Shown one piece after another: positions 42,348 to 52,205 of a stretch of 64,000 nt of DNA. Source of the stretch: Anaeromyxobacter paludicola (GTDB lineage: Bacteria; Myxococcota; Myxococcia; Myxococcales; Anaeromyxobacteraceae). Numbering within the stretch: position 1 is the first letter of the stretch; every line of letters starts with the position of its first letter. The translations under genes were made by a program, and so were the position numbers. The notes under the pieces were generated by a model, which was given only the letters and a program-made list of their open reading frames with translations, did not search any database and was not told the DNA's origin. The DNA lies in the NCBI RefSeq assembly GCF_023169965.1, contig NZ_AP025592.1:4362001-4426000 (forward strand), given 5' to 3'.

Positions 42348-43031
42348 CTCGCGCCGGTCCGGCGGCGGCTCGCCGGCGGTCTCGCGCTCGTACCAGCCCG
42401 GGTGGTGGTAGCGGGCCCAGCGGCGCGTGACCCAGCCCTGGGTCATGGCGCGCATGGAGCCGCGCGTCCAGAGGGCGGCGTAGACGTGGACGCCGATGCC
42501 GACGAACATCACGAAGGCGAAGACGGCGTGCAGCACCGCCGCCAGCCGGCGCCCGTCCACCGGGATCGCCGGCGCGACGTAGGGCCGCCAGAGCAGCAGC
42601 CCGGTCGCGAGCAGCCCGGCGACGAAGCCGATCATCGACCAGTACATGAGCTTCTGGCCGGCGTTGTACTTGCCCTCGACCCGCAGCTCGTCCCGCCCGG
42701 TCATGTAGCCGAGCATGCCGCGCAGCCAGCGCCGGTCCGAGGGGAGGAGCAGGTTCTCCCGCCAGAGCCGGGAGGCGTAGGCGAAGAAGAGCACCGCCAG
42801 CGCCACGCCGATGAACGGGTGGAGCACCCGCATGAGCGCCGCCGACCCGAACAGCCCGGAGAGCCAGAAGAAGAACGGGTGGAAGAGGGCGAGCCCCGAG
42901 CAGAAGAGGAGCACGTAGGCGAGGGCCACCGCCCAGTGGGTGAGGCGCGAGGCCTCGGAGTAGCGCTGCAGCGCGTCGGGCGGCCGCTCCGCCGCGAAGG
43001 CGTGGCCGTGGCGCGGGGGGGTGACGCTCAT
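42339..43031 (-). CDS. fdnI: Formate dehydrogenase-N cytochrome b556 subunit (gamma)
   Basis: The 230-residue membrane protein starts at ATG 43031, overlapping the beta subunit stop (ATGA). It has four membrane helices. [20 protein letters not shown] has a heme-ligand His, and [40 protein letters not shown] and [20 protein letters not shown] contain further His residues. [13 protein letters not shown] near the C-terminus is a FdnI/FdoI mark. It holds two b hemes and passes electrons from the beta subunit to menaquinone in the inner membrane. Confidence 0.93.
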   Translation of the reverse strand: MSVTPPRHGHAFAAERPPDALQRYSEASRLTHWAVALAYVLLFCSGLALFHPFFFWLSGLFGSAALMRVLHPFIGVALAVLFFAYASRLWRENLLLPSDRRWLRGMLGYMTGRDELRVEGKYNAGQKLMYWSMIGFVAGLLATGLLLWRPYVAPAIPVDGRRLAAVLHAVFAFVMFVGIGVHVYAALWTRGSMRAMTQGWVTRRWARYHHPGWYERETAGEPPPDRRESA

Positions 43032-43909
43032 GACCGCTTCTCCTCTCCGCCCTCGGGGCGCGCGTCGGGATCGACCGGCCCGACCTTCATCCAGTGGAAG
43101 AACCCGGCCAGGAACACCGCGCCCATGGTCACCGCCCCGAGCGTGCGCGCGAAGGTGCTCCGCCAGAGCGCGACCAGCGGGGAGATCGAGGGATCGCGCG
43201 GCTTGCGGTACAGCGCCGGGTCGCCGTGCGGCATCACGTAGAGCACGTGCGTGCCGCCCACGCCCGAGGGGTCGTAGACCTGCGCCTGGCCGTAGCCGCG
43301 CTCCTTGAGCTCGCCCACGCGCTCGTCGGCGAGGGCGCGCATGTCCTCCTTGGCGCCGAAGCTGAGCGCCTGGGTGGGGCAGGTCTTGATGCAGGCCGGC
43401 TCGAGCCCCACCGCCACGCGGTCGGAGCAGAGCGTGCACTTGTACGCCTTGTCGTCCTTGGGGGAGTAGCGCGGGACGTCGAAGGGGCACCCGGCCTGGC
43501 AGTAGCCGCAGCCGATGCAGGCCTCCTGCTGGAAGTCCACGATGCCGTTCGAGAGCTGCACGATGGCGCCCGGCGCGGGGCAGGCCTTGAGGCAGCCCGG
43601 GTCCGAGCAGTGGAGGCAGCCGTCCTTGACGATGAGCCACTGGAGCCCGCGCTCCGGCAGCTCCTCCTCGAAGAAGCGCATCACCGTCCAGGAGCTGGCG
43701 GTGAGGTCGGCCGGGTTGTCGTAGGCGCCGGCGGTGGCGCCGACCTCTTCGCGCAGGTCGTTCCACTCCATGCAGGCCGCCTGGCACGCCTTGCAGCCGA
43801 TGCAGCGCGAGATGTCGATGAGCTTCGCCACCTCCTGGCGCGACCGGATGTCGGGCGCGCGGGTCTCGCTGGCGGAGCGGCGGCGGACGTCGAGGGATTC
43901 GAGAGCCAT
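43028..43909 (-). CDS. fdnH: Formate dehydrogenase-N iron-sulfur subunit (beta)
   Basis: The 293-residue protein has four 4Fe-4S cysteine clusters: [46 protein letters not shown] and CTLCSDRV...[10 protein letters not shown]. One C-terminal membrane helix ([18 protein letters not shown]) anchors it to FdnI, as in E. coli FdnH. It carries electrons from the molybdenum/selenium site of FdnG to the hemes of FdnI. It overlaps fdnI by four bases and starts 10 bp after fdnG. Confidence 0.95.
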   Translation of the reverse strand: MALESLDVRRRSASETRAPDIRSRQEVAKLIDISRCIGCKACQAACMEWNDLREEVGATAGAYDNPADLTASSWTVMRFFEEELPERGLQWLIVKDGCLHCSDPGCLKACPAPGAIVQLSNGIVDFQQEACIGCGYCQAGCPFDVPRYSPKDDKAYKCTLCSDRVAVGLEPACIKTCPTQALSFGAKEDMRALADERVGELKERGYGQAQVYDPSGVGGTHVLYVMPHGDPALYRKPRDPSISPLVALWRSTFARTLGAVTMGAVFLAGFFHWMKVGPVDPDARPEGGEEKRS

Positions 43910-43919
43910 GGCCGCCTCC

Positions 43920-46900
43920 TCACGCCCGCTCGATGGCCACGGAGAACGCCTTGAACTCCGGCGTCTGCACGTTGGCGTCGCCCACGAACGGCGTGAGCGC
44001 GTTGACGAGGTAACCGGGCTTCGCCTGCCCGGTGAAGCCCCAGTGGATGGGCAGGCCGACCACGTGCACGGTCCTCCCCGCGACCCGCAGCGGCTGCAGC
44101 CGCTTCGTCACCACCGCCTTGGCGACGACGAAGCCGCGCTTCGAGCGGACCTTCACCCGATCGCCGGCCTTGATCCCCTTCTCGCGCGCCAGCGCCTCGC
44201 CGAGCTCCACGAACTGCTCGGGCTGGAGCACCGACGGGATGCGGGCGTGCTTGGTCCAGAAGTGGAAGTGCTCGGTGAGCCGGTAGGTGGTGGCGGCGTG
44301 CGGGAACTCCTCGCAGGTGCCGAGCCGCTGCCGGTCCCCGGCGAAGATCCTCGCCGCCGGGTTGTTCCTCGCCCGCGGGTCCTTGTGGAGCGGGTTCCCG
44401 GGCAGCGGGCTCTCGAAGGGCTCGTAGTGCTCGGGGAAGGGGCCGTCGGCGAGCTTGTCCACCGCGAAGAGCCGGCCCACCCCCTCGGCGTTGAGGATGA
44501 ACGGTCCCATGCCGGCGGAGGGCGGGGTGTCGGCCTTGTTGTCGGGCACGTCGGGGCCGGTCCACTTGTCGCCGCTCCACCGCACCAGCGCCCGCCGCGG
44601 ATCCCACGGCTTGCCGGAGGGATCGCAGGAGGCGGCGTTGTAGAGGACGCGGCGGTTGGCGGGCCAGGCCCAGCCCCAGCCGGGCGCGAGGCCGAGCCCG
44701 CTCGGATCGGCCGGGTCGCGCCGCGCCATCAGGTTCTCCTTGCCGAAGCTGCCGCAGTAGATCCAGCAGCCGCAGGCGGTCGAGCCGTCGTCGGCGAGCT
44801 GCGCGAAGCTCGCGAGCGGCTCGCCCTTCTTCACCGCCACCCTGGCCGGGTCGGCCGGGTCGGGGAGGTCGGCGAGCGCCTTGCCGCTGTACTCGCGGGC
44901 CACCTCCGCCGGGCTGGGCCGGAGCGGCTGCTGGTAGGGCCAGGTGAGCCGGGTGATCGGCTCCGGCACCTTGCCGCCCTCCTGCGCGTAGAGGGCGCGG
45001 ACGCGGGTGAAGAGCTCGGCCACGATGTCGAGGTCCTGGCGCGCGCCCGGCGGCGGCTCGGCGCCGGGGTGGTGCCACTGCAGCCACCGGCTCGAGTTGG
45101 TGAGCGAGCCCTCCTCCTCGGCGAAGCAGGTGGACGGGAGCCGGAAGACCTCGGTCTGGATGGCGGCCGGATCGACCGGGTGGTGCTCGCCGTGGTTCCG
45201 CCAGAACTCGGAGGTCTCGGTGGCGAGCGGGTCGATGACCACGAGGAACTTGAGGTTCGACAGGCCGGCCTGGACCTTCTCCTTGTCGGGCGCCGAGCCG
45301 AGCGGGTTGAAGCCCTGGCAGACGTAGCCGTTCAGCTTCCCCTGCGCCATCAGGTCGAAGACGGTGAGGACGTCGTAGAGCCGGTCGAGCTTCGGCAGGT
45401 AGTGGTAGGCGAAGCCGTTCTCCTTCGTGGCCGCGTCGCCCCACCAGGCCTTCATCAGCGAGGCGAAGAACTTGGGGTAGTTCTTCCAGTAGCTGAGCTG
45501 GCCGGGCCGGAGCGGCTGGAGCGTGCGCGGGCCGAGGTACCCCTCGAGCGTGGCGTCCTGCTCCTTCGGCATGGAGAGGTAGCCGGGGAGGAGGTCGGAG
45601 AGCACGCCGAGATCGGTGAGCCCCTGGATGTTGGAGTGGCCGCGGAGCGCGTTCACCCCGCCGCCCGCCATCCCCATGTTCCCGAGCAGGAGCTGGATCA
45701 TCGCGATGGAGCGGATGTTCTGCGCGCCGACCGAGTGCTGCGTCCAGCCGAGCGCGTAGAGGCTCGTCATGGTGCGGCCGGGGACGGCGGTGCTGGCGAC
45801 GAGCTCGCAGACCTTCAGGAACTGGTCCTTCGGCGTCCCGGTGAGCTCGCTCACCACCTCCGGCGTGTAGCGCGCGACGTGGCGCTTCAGGAGCTGGTAG
45901 ACGCAGCGCGGGTGCTCGAGGGTGGGGTCCACCCGGGCGTAGCCGTCGGGCCCGAGCTCGTAGCCCCAGCTCGCCTTGTCGTAGCTGCGCTTCGCCTCGT
46001 CGTAGCCGGAGAAGAGCCCGTCCTCGAAGGCGAAGCCCTCCTTCACGAGGAAGCTCGCGTTGGTGTACGCCTGCACGTACTCGCGCTGGATCTTCCCGTG
46101 CTCGAGCAGGTAGTGCATGACGCCGCCGAGGAAGGCGATGTCGCTGCCGGGCCGGATGGGCACGTAGAGGTCGGCGAGCGCGGCGGTGCGCGTGAAGCGC
46201 GGGTCCACCACGACGAGCCGGGCCTTGTTGTGGGCCTTGGCCTCGGTCACCCACTTGAAGCCGCAGGGGTGCGCCTCGGCCGGGTTGCCGCCCATCACCA
46301 GGATGACGTCGGCGTTCTTGATGTCGGCCCAGTGGTTCGTCATCGCGCCACGGCCGAAGGTGGTGGCCAGACCGGCCACCGTGGGGCCGTGTCAGACCCG
46401 CGCCTGGTTGTCGATCCCGACCACCCCCATGGATCGGAAGACCTTGTGGGTGAGGTAGCCGGTCTCGTTCGACGAGGCGCTGGCGGCGAGCACGCCGAGC
46501 GTGGGCCAGCGGTTCACCGTCACGCCGGCGGCGTTCTTCTCGACGAGGTGGCGGTCGCGGTCGTCCTTCATCAGGCGGGCGATCCGATCGAGAGCCTCGT
46601 CCCACGAGATGGGCGTCCACTCCTTCGCGCCCGGGGCGCGGTGCTCGGGCTGCTTGAGCCGGGTGGGGCTGTTCACGAAGTCGAGCAGGCTCGCCCCCTT
46701 CGGGCAGAGCGTGCCGCGGTTGACCGGGTGGTCGGGGTCGCCCTCGACGTGGACCAGCCGGCGGCGGGCGTTCTTGGCGCCGTCCCCGAGCGCGTAGAGC
46801 ACGATGCCGCAGCCGACGGAGCAGTAGGGGCAGGTGTTCCGCGCCTCGCTGGCGCGCGCGAGCTTGTAGCCGCGCACGTCGGCGGCGGCGAGGGTGGGCA

Positions 46901-46979
46901 CGGCCCCGAGCGCGGCGAGCGTGCTGGCCCCGGCGGTGGTGGCGGAGAGCTTGAGGAATTGCCTGCGGGTGAAGTTCAT
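43920..46979 (-). CDS. fdnG: Formate dehydrogenase-N catalytic subunit, selenoprotein (alpha)
   Basis: Read from ATG 46979 through an in-frame TGA at 46392-46394, the protein has 1019 residues with selenocysteine at 196, the same position as in E. coli FdnG (1015 residues). The N-terminus has a twin-arginine signal ([20 protein letters not shown]). [20 protein letters not shown] binds a 4Fe-4S cluster. The residues around the TGA read VGIDNQARV, Sec, [16 protein letters not shown], which is the classic FdnG active site. The periplasmic enzyme oxidises formate to CO2 with a molybdopterin or tungstopterin. Without Sec decoding the gene would appear as two ORFs (43920-46379 and 46392-46979). A GGAGG site precedes the ATG. 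Confidence 0.96.
46349..46391 (-). promoter_or_regulatory. Bacterial SECIS element of fdnG
   Basis: Directly after the TGA (46392-46394), the mRNA has outer arms CACGGCC / GGCCGTG (7 bp). An inner perfect stem GGTGGCC / GGCCACC closes a loop GGTCT, the loop sequence recognised by SelB in E. coli fdhF and fdnG. Spacing from the stop codon is as expected for bacterial SECIS. Confidence 0.92.
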
Positions 46980-47161
46980 GTGGCCTCCGAGCGAGGGACA
47001 GTAGTCCCGTCGCCGGCGGAGGGCATACCGATCGCGGCTGGCCATTTTGGGGGTTAACGTATCGTGACGATCGCGCGCCACGGCCGGGCGCGCGCCCGGA
47101 GCGGTGCGCGGCGGCGCGGCCCCGCCGGCTCAGGGCCGGTGAGGGATCCCTTCACGGGCTC
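46980..47161. promoter_or_regulatory. Intergenic region between fdnG start and uspA end
   Basis: The 182 bp probably hold the fdn promoter (minus strand). An ATCGTgACGAT palindrome lies at 47061-47071, and a near-palindrome gtgagggatcccttcac at 47139-47155 follows the uspA stop and could be its terminator. Neither is strong. Confidence 0.3.
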
Positions 47162-47617
47162 TCAGGCGGCGCTGCCGGAGCGGACGGTCACGACCGGGCA
47201 CGCGGCCCGGCGCACCACCTGCTCGGCGGTGGAGCCGAGGATGGCGTGCGCGAGGCCGGTCCGGCCGTGCGTCCCCAGCACGATGGCGTCACAGCCGAGC
47301 TCGCGCGCGGCGTGCACGATCTGGAGCGCGGGCTCGCCGATCCCCTTCTCCGTCGCCACCCGCGGGGCGCCCTGCGCCTCGGCGAGCGCCTTCCACTCGG
47401 CGAGGTGCGCCTCGGCGCGATCCGAGAGCTCCTGCAGCATCCGCGGGCTCGCCACGACCGAGCCCTCCGGCAGCGTGTAGCCCGGCAGCTGGTAGGCGTG
47501 GAACAGCACCAGGTCGGCGTCGAGGTGCCGGGCGATCTGGACGGCCGAGGCCATGGCGCCGCGCGCCGGCTCGGAGAAGTCCACGGGGCAGAGCACCTTC
47601 TTCCAGGGGAAGCTCAT
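47162..47617 (-). CDS. Universal stress protein UspA family
   Basis: The 151-residue protein from ATG 47617 (GGAGG four bases upstream) has the Usp fold: KKVLCPVDFSEPARGAMASA, then IVLGTHGRTGLAHAILGSTA with the G2xG9G(S/T) ATP-binding pattern and ACPVVTVRSG at the end. Usp proteins of this type bind ATP and help survival under stress or starvation. It lies beside fdnG on the same strand but is separated by 182 bp, so it need not be co-transcribed. The start above is well supported. Confidence 0.93.
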   Translation of the reverse strand: MSFPWKKVLCPVDFSEPARGAMASAVQIARHLDADLVLFHAYQLPGYTLPEGSVVASPRMLQELSDRAEAHLAEWKALAEAQGAPRVATEKGIGEPALQIVHAARELGCDAIVLGTHGRTGLAHAILGSTAEQVVRRAACPVVTVRSGSAA

Positions 47618-47677
47618 GCGGCCTCCTTCTCGAAGGAGTTTGACACCGTCGCGACGCTGCCGCAAAGACCAGGGGGA

Positions 47678-48379
47678 ATGAGCCCGAATGCGCCGTCCGT
47701 CCTCCGCACCGAGCACCTCTCGCGCGCCGTGGACGGCCGGGCCCTGGTGGACGGCGTCTCGGTCGAGGTGCGCGAGGGCGAGGTGCTGGCGGTGGTCGGT
47801 CCGAGCGGGGCGGGCAAGTCCACCTTCCTGCGGCTGCTCAACCGGCTCGACGAGCCGACGGGCGGCACGGTGTACCTCGACGGCCAGGACTACCGCTCCC
47901 TGCCGCCGCGCGAGCTCCGGCGCCGGGTGGGCATGGTGATGCAGACCGCCTCGCTCTTCCCCGGGACGGTGGCGGACAACGTCCGCTTCGGCCCGCGGCA
48001 GCGCGGGGTGGAGCTGCCCGAGGCCGAGGTGGAGGCGCTGCTCCGGCAGGTGGGGCTGCCGGGCTTCGCCGGGCGGGACGCGTCCCGCCTCTCCGGCGGC
48101 GAGGCCCAGCGGGTGGCGATCGCGCGCGCGGTGGCGAACGAGCCGGCGGTCCTCCTCCTGGACGAGCCGACCTCGGCCCTCGACGAGGCCTCCAAGCGCG
48201 AGATCGAGCGGCTGGTGGCGGGCGTGGTCGAGGCCCGCGGCCTCACCTGCGTCGTCATCACCCACGACCTCGCCCAGGCGGCGCGGGTCGCGGGGCGCGT
48301 GCTGGTGCTCGAGGCCGGGCGGGTGCGCCGGCTCGGGCCGGTGGAGGAGGTGCTGCGTGCTGAGTCGACTGGTCCGTGA
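47678..48379 (+). CDS. fetA: ABC transporter ATPase, FetA type
   Basis: The 233-residue protein has Walker A VVGPSGAGKSTFLRLLNRLD, the Q-loop QTASLFPG, the signature LSGGEAQRVAIARAVANEPA and Walker B VLLLDEPTSALD, with VITHDLAQAARV as H-loop. Together with the overlapping UPF0014 membrane gene it forms a FetAB-type exporter, which in E. coli pumps out iron and protects against peroxide. An AGGGGGA site precedes the ATG. It overlaps the next gene by 23 bases. Confidence 0.85.
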   Translation: MSPNAPSVLRTEHLSRAVDGRALVDGVSVEVREGEVLAVVGPSGAGKSTFLRLLNRLDEPTGGTVYLDGQDYRSLPPRELRRRVGMVMQTASLFPGTVADNVRFGPRQRGVELPEAEVEALLRQVGLPGFAGRDASRLSGGEAQRVAIARAVANEPAVLLLDEPTSALDEASKREIERLVAGVVEARGLTCVVITHDLAQAARVAGRVLVLEAGRVRRLGPVEEVLRAESTGP

Positions 48380-49142
48380 CCCGCTGCTGCTGAGCCTGGC
48401 GCAGGCGGGCGTGGCCGCGCTGGCGGCGCTCGCGGTGGCGCTCCTGGCGCGGCGGCGGCGCATCCACGTCGAGCGGGAGCTGCTCGTCGCGCTCGTGCGG
48501 GGGCTGGCCCAGATCTCGGCCGTCGGCTCGGTGCTGCTCCTCATGCTCGAGGGGCCGGGCTGGCTCGGGGTGCTGGCGCTCGCGGGGATGATGGTCGCCG
48601 CGGCCGCCACCTCGGCCCGCCGCGCCCGGCGCGTGCCGGGCGCCTTCCGCGTCTCGCTCCAGGCCATCGCGGCGGGGTCGGGGACGGTCATCGCCCTCAT
48701 GGCGCTCGCGGGCGTGGTCGAGACCCACGTGACGGTGCTCGTGCCGGTGGGCAGCATGCTCATCGCGAGCGCCATGAACGCCAACGGGCTCGCGCTCGAC
48801 CGCTTCCGCGCCGACGTCGTGGCCCACCGGCGGGAGGTCGAGTCCGCGCTGGCGCTCGGCGCGGCGCCGGAGGTGAGCGTGGCCCCGCACCTCCAGTCCT
48901 CCTTCCGCGCCAGCCTCATCCCGGCGATCGACAACCTCCGGTCGCTCGGGATCGTCTGGATCCCGGGGCTGATGACCGGCATGGTCCTCTCCGGCACGCC
49001 GCCCCTGCACGCGGCCATCTACCAGTTCGTGACCATCGCGATGATCTTCGCGTCCTCCGGGCTCACCTGCCTCGTGGGGACCACGCTCATCCGCGCCCAG
49101 GTCTTCTCGGAGGCGGAGCAGCTGCTCCTCCAGGCGCCGTGA
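48357..49142 (+). CDS. fetB: FetB/UPF0014 family membrane exporter subunit
   Basis: The GTG start at 48357 lies inside the 3' end of the ATPase gene. The 261-residue protein has seven predicted helices and the UPF0014 pattern: LLVALVRGLAQISAVGSVLL, VGSMLIASAMNANGLALDRF, EVESALALGA, LIPAIDNLRSLGIVWIPGLM and TGMVLSGTPPLHAAIYQFVT. This is the YbbM/FetB membrane partner. The Fur-like regulator and rubrerythrin genes follow within 1 kb, so iron/peroxide control is plausible for the whole region. Confidence 0.9.
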   Translation: MLSRLVRDPLLLSLAQAGVAALAALAVALLARRRRIHVERELLVALVRGLAQISAVGSVLLLMLEGPGWLGVLALAGMMVAAAATSARRARRVPGAFRVSLQAIAAGSGTVIALMALAGVVETHVTVLVPVGSMLIASAMNANGLALDRFRADVVAHRREVESALALGAAPEVSVAPHLQSSFRASLIPAIDNLRSLGIVWIPGLMTGMVLSGTPPLHAAIYQFVTIAMIFASSGLTCLVGTTLIRAQVFSEAEQLLLQAP

Positions 49143-49274
49143 GCGCCGCGGTGCGGAACGCCGCGCCGGCTCACTTCTCGAGGTCGCCGGGCGCTTCGCC
49201 CGCGCTGCGGCGGCGGCCCTCCTCCTCGGCGCGCCGGAAGGCGTCGGGATCCGCCTCCACCTCGCGGCGGGCCC

Positions 49275-49679
49275 TCAGCGCCGGTGCAGGCGGCCGCGGA
49301 GCACGACCTGGTACTCGCGCACGTCCACGCCCTTCAGCGCCTCGACCCGGCGCACGTCGAGCGCGTCCCAGGGGACGTCGTGGATCGCGCCGCTCGCCTC
49401 GTCCACGAAGTGGTGGTGCGGGGCGACGTTCGGATCGAAGACCACCTTGCCCTCGGCGAGCACGAGCTGCTTCAGGAGCTTCTTGCGCACGAGGAGGTTG
49501 AGCGTGTTGTAGACGGTGGCGCGGCTGATGCGCGGGTTGCGCGCCGCCACCGCCTCGAAGACGCGGTCGGCGGACGGGTGGGCGGTGGTGTCGAGGACGA
49601 ACTCCGCCACCGCGCGGCGCTGGGCCGACGGCTGGATGCCGTGGCGCTCCAGGATCGCGGCGGCGGCGACGGGCTCCAT
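49275..49679 (-). CDS. Fur/PerR-family transcriptional repressor without zinc cysteines
   Basis: The 134-residue protein from ATG 49679 (MEPVAAAAILERHGIQPSAQ) has the winged-helix DNA-binding domain (RRAVAEFVLDTTAHPSADRV, ISRATVYNTLNLLVRKKLLK) and a dimer domain with the metal site HHHFVDEASGAIHDVPWD. The CxxC zinc motifs of E. coli Fur and PerR are absent (DEASGAIHD where others have CxxCG), as in some Irr/PerR-like members. It diverges from the rubrerythrin operon; a perfect 7-1-7 palindrome lies between them. It probably represses that operon and senses peroxide or iron. The open frame to 49856 is shadow sequence. Confidence 0.88.
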   Translation of the reverse strand: MEPVAAAAILERHGIQPSAQRRAVAEFVLDTTAHPSADRVFEAVAARNPRISRATVYNTLNLLVRKKLLKQLVLAEGKVVFDPNVAPHHHFVDEASGAIHDVPWDALDVRRVEALKGVDVREYQVVLRGRLHRR

Positions 49680-49798
49680 GCCTCTCCAATTACGGACGGG
49701 CGGGGTCCATTTCAACGTCCAGTGAGCCTCCTCGAGGTCACTCCGGCTTCCCGCGCGTTCGTACCCAACTGGGACTTTCGCCGGGCGCGGGCCCGCGA

Positions 49799-49813
49799 TT
49801 AGACGGCGTCTAA
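49799..49813. promoter_or_regulatory. Perfect 7-1-7 operator (Fur/PerR-like)
   Basis: The sequence ttagacggcgtctaa is a perfect 7-1-7 inverted repeat 35 bp before the rubrerythrin start and 120 bp from the repressor start. The 7-1-7 shape with TTA ends is that of Fur/PerR boxes. It probably overlaps the promoter of the rubrerythrin operon. Confidence 0.75.
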
Positions 49814-49848
49814 ATCGTAACACCCCCTCACGCAAAAGGAGAGACGAG

Positions 49849-50268
49849 ATGGCCAAGCTGAGCGGCTCGAAGACCCACCAGAACCTGAAGGACGCCTTCG
49901 CCGGCGAGTCGCAGGCGAACCGTCGCTACCTGTACTTCGCCAAGGTGGCCGACGTGGAGGGCTACCCGGAGGTCGCCTCCAACTTCCGCGAGACGGCGGA
50001 GGGTGAGACCGGCCACGCCCACGGCCACCTCGACTACCTGAAGGAGGTCGGCGATCCCGCCACCGGGCTCCCGCTCGGCGACACCTCCACCAACCTCAAG
50101 GCCTCCATCGCCGGCGAGACGCACGAGTACACCGACATGTACCCGGGCATGGCCAAGACGGCGCGCGAGGAGGGCTTCGCCGAGATCGCCGACTGGTTCG
50201 AGACGCTCGCCAAGGCCGAGAAGTCGCACGCCGGCCGCTTCGAGAAGATGCTCGGCACCATCTCCTGA
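49849..50268 (+). CDS. rbr: Rubrerythrin (diiron domain only)
   Basis: The 139-residue protein has the rubrerythrin four-helix diiron site: [20 protein letters not shown] (Glu20), [40 protein letters not shown], and [16 protein letters not shown]. The C-terminal rubredoxin domain of classic rubrerythrins is missing, so electrons must come from another protein. Rubrerythrins reduce hydrogen peroxide in the cytoplasm. An AAGGAG site is eight bases before ATG. The Fe-S protein gene begins 22 bp later and is the likely electron donor or partner. Confidence 0.94.
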   Translation: MAKLSGSKTHQNLKDAFAGESQANRRYLYFAKVADVEGYPEVASNFRETAEGETGHAHGHLDYLKEVGDPATGLPLGDTSTNLKASIAGETHEYTDMYPGMAKTAREEGFAEIADWFETLAKAEKSHAGRFEKMLGTIS

Positions 50269-50290
50269 GCCGGAAGGCGAGAGGGACCCG

Positions 50291-51652
50291 ATGAGCGGAG
50301 AGAGCGTGGAGAAGCGGATCTCGTACCAGCCGACGGAGTGGCTCTCGTACGACCCGTCGGAGGAGAAGTACTGGGACGCCAAGGGGCTGCGGGAGGAGGT
50401 CGTCCGCGCCTTCGAGATCTGTCACGGCTGCCGCATGTGCTTCAAGTACTGCGACAGCTTCCCCACGCTCTTCTCCCTCATCGACGAGCAGCACGGCGGG
50501 GACGTGCGCCGGCTCACCGAGCCGGAGGTGGAGCGGGTGATGGACGCCTGCTTCCAGTGCAAGCTCTGCGAGGTGCAGTGCCCGTACACCCCGCGCGACG
50601 GGCACGAGTTCCAGCTCGACTTCCCGAAGCTCGTCCATCGCCACGACGCGGTGAAGCTGCGGGCGCGCGGGAAGACGCTGCGCGAGCGGGTGCTCGGCGA
50701 TCCCGACCGCGCGGCCAGGGCGGCGCGGGCCTCGCTCGGCCTCGCCAACGCCGCCAACCGGTCGCGCCCGCTGCGGGTGCTCATGGAGAAGACCGTCGGC
50801 ATCCACCGCGACAAGCTCCTGCCCGACTTCGCCGGCCAGCCCTTCGACGACTGGGCGGAGGAGAACGGCTACGTCCGCGCCGAGCCGGGCGGCGAGGTGG
50901 TGCTCTTCCAGACCTGCTTCGTGCAGCACAACGAGCCGCAGCTCGGGAAGGACGCGCTCGAGGTGCTCCGGGCCTGCCAGGTGGACGCGCGGGTGGTGAA
51001 GGGGCTCGCCTGCTGCGGGATGCCGGCCTGGGAGCACGGCGATCTCGACGCGCTGCGCCGGCAGGCGCGGCGGGACCTCGACCTCCTCCTCCCGTACGTG
51101 GACGCGGGGGCGAAGGTGCTGGTGGTGAACCCGACCTGCTCGATGATGATGCGCAAGGAGTGGCCGCACCTGCTCGAGGGCGAGGACCGGTCCCGCGCCG
51201 CGCGGCTCGCCGCGGCGGTGCGCGATCCCTCCGAGTTCCTCTGGTCCATCCGCGACGAGCCGCGGTTCGTGAAGAGCTTCCGGAGCGTGCCGCCGGGCGG
51301 CAAGGTCGCCTACCACGCCCCCTGCCACCTGCGCGCCCAGGGCGTCGGCTTCAAGGGGCGCGACCTGCTGCGGCGCATCCCGGGCGTCACCGTGGCGGCG
51401 ACGGTGATGGAGTGCTGCGGCCACGACGGCACCTACGCCATGACCGTCGAGGGCTTCGGCCCGTCGCAGCGCATCGGCAAGAAGGCCTTCGACGGCATGA
51501 AGAAGGCGGAGGCCCGGGTCTGGGCCACCGACTGCCCGCTGGCGGCGCTCCAGTTCGCGCAGCACGCCGGCCGCAAGCCGCTCCACCCCCTCGCCATCCT
51601 CGCGCGCGCCACGCGCCCGGACGGCTTCGCCGACCTCGAGGAGAAGGAATGA
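50291..51652 (+). CDS. Rubrerythrin-linked heterodisulfide reductase-like Fe-S protein
   Basis: The 453-residue protein has two 4Fe-4S motifs, [18 protein letters not shown] near residue 45 and [15 protein letters not shown] near 88. Two CCG cysteine-rich domains follow ([61 protein letters not shown]), as in GlpC and HdrB proteins. It has no flavin domain. It shares an operon with rubrerythrin and DUF3501, an association seen in other proteobacteria. It probably relays electrons to the rubrerythrin or to a thiol/quinone. The ATGA overlap couples it to the DUF3501 gene. Confidence 0.88.
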   Translation: MSGESVEKRISYQPTEWLSYDPSEEKYWDAKGLREEVVRAFEICHGCRMCFKYCDSFPTLFSLIDEQHGGDVRRLTEPEVERVMDACFQCKLCEVQCPYTPRDGHEFQLDFPKLVHRHDAVKLRARGKTLRERVLGDPDRAARAARASLGLANAANRSRPLRVLMEKTVGIHRDKLLPDFAGQPFDDWAEENGYVRAEPGGEVVLFQTCFVQHNEPQLGKDALEVLRACQVDARVVKGLACCGMPAWEHGDLDALRRQARRDLDLLLPYVDAGAKVLVVNPTCSMMMRKEWPHLLEGEDRSRAARLAAAVRDPSEFLWSIRDEPRFVKSFRSVPPGGKVAYHAPCHLRAQGVGFKGRDLLRRIPGVTVAATVMECCGHDGTYAMTVEGFGPSQRIGKKAFDGMKKAEARVWATDCPLAALQFAQHAGRKPLHPLAILARATRPDGFADLEEKE

Positions 51653-52200
51653 AGATCAGCCGGTCCGAGATCCTGAAGCTGGAGGAGTACGACGCCCGCC
51701 GCACCGCCATCCGGGCCGAGGTGCTGGAGCTCAAGAAGCCGCGGCGCGTGCACGCGGGGCCGCTCACGTTCCTGTTCGAGAACGCCGACACCGTCCGCTA
51801 CCAGGTGCAGGAGATGGTGCGGGCGGAGCGGCTCTACCGCGACGCCGAGATCCAGCACGAGGTGGACACCTACAACGAGCTCCTCGGCGGGCCGGGCGAG
51901 CTCGGGTGCACCCTCCTCATCGAGCTCACCGACCCCGAGGAGCGCGACCGGAAGCTCCGCGCCTGGGCCGGGCTCCCGGAGCGCCTCTACGCGCGGCTCC
52001 CGGGCGGCCGGCTCGTCCGCCCCACCTACGACCGGCGGCAGGTCGGCGACGACCGGCTCTCGTCGGTGCAGTACCTGCGCTTCCCGGTGGGCGGCGAGGC
52101 GCCGGTGGCGGTCGGGTGCGACCTGCCGGCGCTCTCCCTCGAGACGGCGCTCACCGAGGCGCAGCGCGCCGCGCTGGCGCAGGACCTGGCGCGGAGCTGA
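51649..52200 (+). CDS. DUF3501 family protein
   Basis: The 183-residue protein starts at ATG 51649 overlapping the previous stop. Its features (LKKPRRVHAGPLTFLFENAD, TVRYQVQEMVRAERLY, EIQHEVDTYNELLGGPGELG, LLIELTDPEERDRKLR) are those of DUF3501, always found next to rubrerythrin and Fe-S genes of this type. No catalytic residues or cofactor motifs are obvious. The function is unknown; membership of the peroxide operon is clear. Confidence 0.88.
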   Translation: MKISRSEILKLEEYDARRTAIRAEVLELKKPRRVHAGPLTFLFENADTVRYQVQEMVRAERLYRDAEIQHEVDTYNELLGGPGELGCTLLIELTDPEERDRKLRAWAGLPERLYARLPGGRLVRPTYDRRQVGDDRLSSVQYLRFPVGGEAPVAVGCDLPALSLETALTEAQRAALAQDLARS

Positions 52201-52205
52201 GGCAC

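Noticed and set aside
46379-46394. fdnG as two genes or a pseudogene broken by TGA
   Set aside because: The TGA falls exactly at the selenocysteine site and is followed by a proper SECIS hairpin, so one selenoprotein is the better reading.
47061-47071. ATCGTgACGAT palindrome before fdnG as an operator
   Set aside because: It is short and has no matching second site or known regulator, so it is only mentioned in the intergenic entry.
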